The translations under genes and the position numbers were made by a program. Shown here one piece after another: positions 57,768 to 64,000 of a stretch of 64,000 nt of DNA; positions within the stretch are counted from its first letter, which is position 1, and the number at the start of each line of letters is the position of its first letter. Where the stretch lies: the NCBI GenBank assembly GCA_951213105.1, contig OX578133.1, positions 144,722,051-144,786,050 of the forward strand. The letters are read 5' to 3'. Under the pieces are notes generated by a model. The model was not told where the DNA came from and made no database searches. It saw only the letters and a list, made by a program, of their open reading frames with translations. The stretch comes from Amaurobius ferox (Eukaryota > Arthropoda > Arachnida > Araneae > Amaurobiidae).

Positions 57768-58602
57768 TACAGCTGCATGGGGCACCCCTATGACGCTACC
57801 CGACAAGACAACTTTAAGGGACTGACCCACCTTCTAATGGGGGGGGGGGGGGAGGGCTATCACGCTCGTTTTTAGAGCTAGAGAAAAAGTCAATTACCTC
57901 AAAAGTCAATTGTCTTAAGTTGCAGAGCGTTACCAAATTAGTATACAAATGTGTTTGTCGGATAGAAAAAACTGAAAAGAACTCCGATTACTGGGGGATA
58001 GACTCTAAATCATCCCCATATGAAACAACATTAACGTATTCAGACGATTGGGATACCTTATATTAGGAAATACTAAACGTACAATCGTTCGGCTGCACCG
58101 ACATTCCAGTTACATTTTTCAACAATAAGGATCATTTCGTAATATTCTTCATTAGTAATCATGGCTCATAAAATCGAAATAAAAATAGGACATACGCATA
58201 GCATAAGGATACAATACTTCAGATGAATTTTCTTTCAACCTCATATTAGTTTACTTATTTTTCTGGCTTCGATTACGATAATGTTTACCGACAAATTGTC
58301 TGTCAAATAAAACAGTTACTACTTTTCAACTAAATTTATTAAATAGTTTGTTATACAACTGTCGCCAGACGAATTTCAGTTTAAAGAATCGCATGCGCTT
58401 AAAAATATTTTTGGACAATTATTTGCAGCTTTTTTGTCGATCAAACACATTTTTATTCTAATTTGGCAACGCTTTACAAGTTTGGAATTGGCTTTTTTTT
58501 CTTTATCTGTAAAAGAGAGCAAGATGTCCCCCCCCCCCCCCCCTCAAAGTAGTCTCGTCGTGTAGTGCCACAGGGTTTTCCTGTGCAGCTGCATGCATTA
58601 AA
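57768..58602. mobile_element. Element with ~200-bp inverted arms and mirrored G/C runs
   Basis: AGCTGCATGGGGCACCCC...CGACAAGACAACTTTAAGGG, a G run (57839-57852), ...GCGTTACCAAATTAG...AAATGTGTTTG (to ~57980) is mirrored by the complement of 58415-58602 (CAAACACATTTTTATTCTAA, GGCAACGC, C run at 58527-58543, CTCAAAGTAGTCTCGTCG, TGCAGCTGCATGC). The interior (~430 bp) has no long frame. It is probably a non-autonomous DNA transposon. Confidence 0.7.
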
Positions 58603-58689
58603 AGAAAATAAACTCTCTTCGTTCTCAAGAAATTTCCTATGATGCAGACTTTTCTAGACACCCTGTAATAGGAAAGGGGCATGTACTAT

Positions 58690-59420
58690 ATTAAGGGTAC
58701 CTACTCGTTTCCCGGTCGTCCCGTGTAACTGCACTACACGCTTTGGGTGAGCTAGACGGCCAGGGTAATAAATAAATATGGAAAACTCGTGTGAGCAAAT
58801 TAAGCATTTTTAATTTTTTATTTATGTAAATTAAAAAAAAATTAAACTGCCGCTGTTTCCGTACCACAGCTGGGTTTTTTCCCCACTGGGAACATCTTAA
58901 AAAAGTTCTTATAGCATCGTAAATGCGTGCATGTGGAGCCCTTCTGGCCCCTGGGCTATTAAAAATGTGTAAAATTTCAGCTTTCTGGGTCACCGAGGAG
59001 GCTTTTGAGGGGACTGGAATGTCTTTCGAACCCATCCATTTTGTTCATATCCGTCGAAAAAACTGATTATCCAGTTAGTCTATGCTTGAGAGATTCTGGA
59101 AAGACTTTTTAAACACCTATTTTTCTGAATATGTGAGGAGGATCGGAATTCTGGCTCTGTTAGGATCTGTGCCATGTTTGATACTATAAGTATGTAAAGA
59201 TTCAGTCTTCCAAGTCTCCTGAGAGAATCTGAATGTACTCTTCAAAAGACTCCTCATTTTCTCCAACTCTGGGACAGGGGGACCGAAAAACCTTCTCACT
59301 TAGTATTGGCATCAGGTCAGAACCTAATCTATGAGTGTGCAAATATTCAGTCGTTTACGTCACTCAGAGGCATCTGCAGGATCCGTAAAAACAAAAACAC
59401 ATTGAACACTTATTATATAA
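58690..59420. repeat. Diverged repeated segments
   Basis: AAACTGCCGCTGTTTCC...AACATCTTAAAAAAG (58845-58905) resembles 55688-55748 (AAACTGCCACCATCTTTG...AACATCTTAAAAAAG). Within the stretch, phrases of the type GTGTGCAAATATTCAGTC / ATGTAAAGATTCAGTCTTCC / GTGTAAAATTTCAGCTTTC recur at ~58967, ~59197 and ~59334, suggesting an old tandem repeat. The - frames here are not credible genes. Confidence 0.45.
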
Positions 59421-59669
59421 TTATATACATTTTTCTATAAACTTCTTATCTTGGAACAACTCAAACTCTTGATGTGTAGAGATAAGTGACTTACCAACAA
59501 AGCTATCCGCACTTTTACTCTTAATTCCAATGCCAAGGTACTTGACTTCAACAAATTCATTTTTTACTTGTCTATGCTCTATTTTGCATCAAAGACCACC
59601 TATGGCTCAATAGTTCACACTCTAACCTTAAGATTCGTAACCTGCATCTAGGATCTGAAGTACAAGTGT

Positions 59670-59960
59670 TGTTGTTGAGACCCAGACCGTCCGACCTACC
59701 AGAAAAGGTGTAAGGTAACCATTTGGACGGCCGGGAAGTGCCACCCAATTTAGACCGGAACCCAGTGGGGGAGGCATCCATAGGGACCGTACCATCCTTC
59801 TCCTACCACCAACCTCTCGGAAGGACTTACGGTCCCACATGTTTAACGTGATCGTACTCCGCATGAACACCGCGGCAGTTGTGGCAGCGTGCAAATCCAG
59901 CGCGCAAAACACCAGGCTACCGCGCCCGAAATGTACCAACAGCACGCGGTGTTCCCTTAG
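59670..59960 (-). mobile_element. tRNA-derived SINE, copy C (B-box deleted)
   Basis: Same family as copies A and B, with the same B-box loss as copy B (GCGTGCAAATCCAGCGCGC at ~59887) and the same 5' extension CAACAGCACGCGGTGTT. It is flanked by a perfect 10-bp duplication GTACAAGTGT (59660-59669 and 59961-59970), so the B-box-less form itself was inserted here. Reverse frames 59572-59781 and 59628-59999 are by-products. Confidence 0.85.
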
Positions 59961-59970
59961 GTACAAGTGT

Positions 59971-60725
59971 GGAAGTCCTGAGTACACAAACATGCTCATA
60001 GTGATTTGAAATTCACTTAAAACCGTATCCCCTGATCAAGCTAATTCATGTGTGTGCAAAATATATGGTGCCAAAATAATTCAATCAATCCAAGAACCGG
60101 AAGTCAAAACAGAGACATAAATTCCTTAATTAACAAGAAATTTTCTTCATTCTACAGGGCGGCTAGGATTTCAGAATGAACTTTTGTGACAAGCTCTCAA
60201 GAGTAAATCTACTTTTCAACATGATAGACAAGAAAATAGTTATGTTTGCCATTTTAAAAAAAAGCACACAAGAATAAAAAGCAACAAAGTAATTTAATCA
60301 AATTCGATACAAGAGCTGCATGTGATCAACCAAAGCATAAATTCTGTAGCAAAGAAACTTTTTTCATGTTATAAGGATGCTGGGATTTTTTTATAAAACA
60401 GGATAGCTGGGTGCATATTTTTTACAGTGAGCTAGTTAACCATTAAATAATTTTATTTGCACCTATGCGTATTTATAGTAAACAATTATTTTTTTTTAAT
60501 TCAATGCTATTTTAAAAGAAATGTTTTTTAAAACGTATATCCACTGCTGCAACAATCGGGAACTTTTAGTTTCAAAAACTTTGCTACTGCACTTTTCTGA
60601 AAAAGTTTCAGAATGTATACTTGGTGTTTCACCTTGTTGATAGAGACCAAAATGATGCGTGTTTCTAGTTAAAGAAGTACACATTAAAACAAAATAGGAA
60701 CAAGGAATTTATGAAGAAGACTTCA
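59971..60725. other. AT-rich stretch, no supported feature
   Basis: No gene or clear repeat was recognised. The reverse frame 60496-60684 is short and unremarkable. Confidence 0.5.
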
Positions 60726-60729
60726 TATG

Positions 60730-61680
60730 GTAGCAAGTGCCATGTACATTTCAATTTTGACAGAACTATTAAGCATTTTTATACTCTTCTGTACACTTAT
60801 TTCGTAGTCATACAAAATCTAGGAAAACTGAAAGTGAACCTGAAGTGGAAACCCAGTGAACCTCCCATTTTCAAATCTATATTAGCCGTCATCTAAAATC
60901 TATTAATAACCAATCCTGAGAAATAGATTGTGCAAGGGAAATGTACATTTTGAATTAGAAGTAACATCTCTATAACCCGAAGAGGAAATCCTTACCGAGT
61001 CCCACACCCTACCTTCAACAAAATAAGATGCTGAATTCATATCAGTAATTTAAACTCTACCTATACACTATCCTGAAAAAATAAATAAATAAATAAACGT
61101 TTCAAGGAAATTTTTTTAACTGGAAGTAGAAAAGAACTGAAAGTTGAAATTCGTACTGTATCCTCCAACCCCTAAAGAACTTTAGATGACGACTTATATG
61201 CATTGAGCATAAACACTATATTGTAAATTTTGATCCAGACATAAAGATCCGTAGTAAAGCCCCCCCTACTCCCTCTGAAATTGGATACTGAATTCATATC
61301 AGACATCATTTAAGCCAATATATAGCCAATCCTGAGAAATAGATGTTTAGAGGAAAATTTTTGAGCCAGAAGACGAAAAAAATACATGCGGAAATCCTTG
61401 GTGAAGCACCTACACCCTCCAGAGTTTGTTGCCGAATTCATATTAGCCATCATCTAGGCTCTATTTATAGCTGATCCCAAAAAATAGATGTTTCAAAGAA
61501 AATGTAAATTTATGAATTGAAAGTGGCATTTCTAGAACTAAAAATCAGAGTTCTTTTGCCTATCTGGAATTTGATGCTAAATCCCCATACCAGTTATCAT
61601 CTAATAAGCTCTATCTATAGCACATCCTGAGAAATAGATGTTTCAAAGAGAAAATTTTAGTAAAAACAATAGTATGGCAA
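60730..61680 (+). repeat. Degenerate tandem repeat, about five copies of 145-250 bp
   Basis: Copies are marked by TGAATTCATATYAG..CATCATYTAAGCTCTATCTATAGC, then CCTGAGAAATAGATGTTTCAAAGGAAAAT. Markers fall at ~60880, ~61034, ~61283, ~61430 and ~61572, and AAATCCTT..CACCCTCCA phrases recur between them. The + frame 60711-60896 overlaps the first copy. Confidence 0.7.
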
Positions 61681-61689
61681 AATTTTTAC

Positions 61690-62362
61690 TACCAATGAAT
61701 TCAATCAATCATTGACTAGCTTTAAGATGCTATTACACAGAGCAATTCCTTCCAGCAATCTTTCAGCAACACCATACATTTCAATAGTAAGAACACTTGC
61801 CACCGAATTACCACAATTTTTTCATGTATAGCAAGAAAAATTAATTATTTCCTGAATATGATCCAATTAGATGACAACATTTAACATCGCACTACTCTGC
61901 CTTCAAAGATTGCAACTATATAATGAACAGCAGATATAAAATGACAATTCCACAAACTTTTATCTAATTGTGTGAATATATAGTACATTAAATATCACAA
62001 TCATACTATCAATTAAAAATACTTCATGATGAGAAATTGGTGAGATTTTAGCATTTATATGGCCTAATGCTAAACGTATTTAATACAAATAAGTGTGATA
62101 AAGTACTAGCAGGCCTATGATCAGCTATTCAAAAGTCCTGAGAAAGAGAGAGAGGATCCTAAAACAGGATTGACAGCCTGAATTGCCAAAATTCTGGCAA
62201 AAATTGCCGAAGTTCCAGCAATAAAAATTATTCTGCATAATAGCACCTTCAGGTACGAGTGAAATTCAAGACTACTAACCTCTAAGTAATTCTGAAAAAA
62301 TGCTATACTGGAAACAATAACTATTGCAGATAACAGTAATCATGGGTCAGTTTTGCCCTTAT
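61690..62362. other. AT-rich non-coding stretch
   Basis: No recognisable gene or repeat. It separates the degenerate tandem repeat from the Tc3-like element. Confidence 0.5.
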
Positions 62363-62364
62363 TA

Positions 62365-63888
62365 CAGTCCATCTCAAAAGTTTACACACAGAATAAAGAT
62401 GCTCATAAAATTAAAAAGAAAAATATGAAATAAAATTCAACACTAAATAATCAAAATGTAATTGAAATGAAATAAACCCATTTTATCGTGTACACTAAAA
62501 ATGTTAAGAATTACACGTTTTGAAAAGTTTGATGAAAAAACAGTGTCTCAAAAGTTTAAGCACTTTATGCAAAATTTTACAAATGCGTGATGATGACGTT
62601 GAAATGACGTTTCTCCTAAGTGGTAGGAAAGCAAAGAGATAACTTCTGCTCATGAACCAAAATGCCGAAGTCTTTGGAATTTACAAAAGTAGAGATTTCA
62701 AGAATTTTAAAGTTAAAATCTGAAGGTAAGACTGTTAGTGAAATTGCTATTACTTTAGATCAATCAAAGCATGGTATATATCAAGTACTTGCCAGGGATT
62801 ACCATTTCGATAGAAAACTAAGATGTGAACGGCCTCATGTAATGAGTGTGCAGACAGATCGAAGTATTCAGAGATTGGTGTCAACACAAAACATGTCATT
62901 ACATAAACTAAAAAATAACCTTGGCTTAAAGATCTCAAAGGACACAATACATAGATGTATCAGGGAATGCAGCAACATTGTTCTGAAGAAAATAGCTCAC
63001 AAACCATGTTTAAAACTACGTCATAAGGGCAGAATGGAATAGGCTCGAAAGTACGTCTTCGAGACAAATGGATCTCAGTAATATTCAGCAACGAGAAAAA
63101 ATGGAATTTGGATGGCCTTGATGGCTGGAATTCTTATTGGTATGACCTCAGGAAAGAGGAAAGGACCCTATTCAGCTGTCAACAAGGCGGTAAATCTGTG
63201 ATGGTTTGGAGGGCATTTGATTTTAATGGTCCAATCTCCTTTGACATTGTTCAAGGAAGATAAAATTCAATGAAGTATCAAGAAACACATTCAGCAACAT
63301 TTGCTTCCATTTGGTGAGCTTCTTTGTGGGTCTGAATAGGAATTTCAGCACAATGCCTCCATACACACCTGCAGTTCTACCAAACAATGGTTTTCTGAGC
63401 AAAATATCAGAGTTTTGGACTGGCCGTCTTTGAGCTCAGACTTGAACCTTATTGAGAATGTCTGGGTTATCTTAACATGTCAAATATACAACAATGAAAA
63501 GCAATATGACTCTGTTAAGGAGTTTACATTGGCTATTGAGGAAGCATGGTACTCTCTGCAACCAGAAATATTTCAAAAATTGATTTTATCAATGGGAACA
63601 CGTTTGTTTGAAGCGATACGAAATCATATCAATAAGTAACTTCATTATGTATGTTTTATACCAGAATTTTTTTGTACTGTGCTTAAACTTTTGAGACAGT
63701 CTATAACCGGCTATTTTTTTTATTTTGTATCATAGCCATGATAAAAAAAATTATTTATACATTTTGATATGGATCATATAAAAGAATTTGCTGTATCTAA
63801 TGAATGAATAATGTCACTTTGTATTATTTTATATTGTTCTCTAGTAATCCCCATTTTCCAGTTGTGCTTAAACTTATGAGACAGACTT
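62365..63888 (+). mobile_element. Tc3-like transposon with doubled terminal repeats
   Basis: Outer ends: CAGTCCATCTCAAAAGTTTA at 62365 and the complement of TAAACTTATGAGACAGACTT ending at 63888, flanked by TA. Inner repeats: CAGTGTCTCAAAAGTTTAAG at 62541 and the complement of CTTAAACTTTTGAGACAG (63682-63699). Two binding-site-like repeats per end is the arrangement known for C. elegans Tc3. The single gene between them is a broken transposase. Confidence 0.75.
62662..63639 (+). pseudogene. Tc3-like transposase, broken
   Basis: The 62662-63042 frame carries two helix-turn-helix parts (KSEGKTVSEIAITLDQSKHG; NLGLKISKDTIHRCI), then a stop. Following frames hold IFSNEKKW where the first catalytic Asp should be (Asn instead, ~63092-63115), GGKSVMVWRAFDFNG, a disturbed FQHNASIHT where the second Asp is missing (~63345), and WPSLSSDLNLIENVW with the final acidic residue (63415-63639 frame). 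Several stops and frameshifts are present. The helix-turn-helix and C-terminal parts are well preserved, so decay is moderate. Confidence 0.8.
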
Positions 63889-64000
63889 TATATGCTTATC
63901 AGCACAGAATAGTTGATATTGCTATATGTCACAACTTTAAGAATGCTTCATACGGGCAGATTCTATGAATATAAATAGTAAGATATTATATTTGTAAGCC
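63889..64000. other. Right edge, no supported feature
   Basis: Short AT-rich sequence after the TA flank of the Tc3-like element. Confidence 0.5.

Overview
This window looks like repeat-rich, AT-rich nuclear DNA from an arthropod. The mix of pogo/Tigger-like, Tc1-like, Tc3-like, hAT and Gypsy elements with tRNA-derived SINEs would fit an arachnid, but the sequence does not prove that. I found no intact host gene. Almost everything recognisable is a mobile element, a relic of one, or a repeat family. All calls are from reading the bases; no database search was run.

Layout. 1-4.7 kb: AT-rich DNA with several short tandem repeats, a cluster of CRE-like (TGACGT) motifs and one tRNA-like sequence. 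4.69-16.2 kb: one large composite. Two arms of roughly 4.4-5 kb are reverse complements of each other (4687-~9075 and ~11150-16198). They flank a centre holding a decayed pogo/CENPB-type transposase. Each arm carries a copy of a gene whose product has a PC4-like (p15, single-strand DNA binding) domain, pointing outward. 16.2-17.8 kb: a probable retroposon tail, then a short pogo-type element with clear terminal repeats and a PHD-like zinc finger fragment. 17.8-24.6 kb: mostly anonymous sequence with diverged tandem duplications and a perfect 24-bp hairpin. 24.6-27.8 kb: a deleted Gypsy LTR retrotransposon.

28.2-48.3 kb: the most striking region. A tandem array of nine units (eight complete, 1929-1994 bp) starts at 30111. 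Each unit contains about seven tRNA-like modules with recognisable A-box and B-box motifs, four on + and three on -. It also has a 155-bp imperfect palindrome, a nested ~40-bp VNTR and a CCGGAAGTGACGTCAC (ETS/CRE-type) site. Diverged pieces of the same modules flank both sides. Unit length differences are accounted for by three simple indel classes, and shared indels group neighbouring units.

48.3-64 kb: a mosaic of a dispersed repeat family ending in a hairpin, a hAT relic abutting a Tc1-like relic, several fold-back (MITE-like) elements, three tRNA-derived SINE copies, a degenerate tandem repeat and a Tc3-like element with doubled terminal repeats.

The two best candidates for something undescribed are the inverted-repeat composite pairing a PC4-like gene with a pogo transposase, and the higher-order satellite built from tRNA-like promoter modules. 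Neither is shown here to be active: every transposase in the window carries frameshifts, stops or lost catalytic residues.
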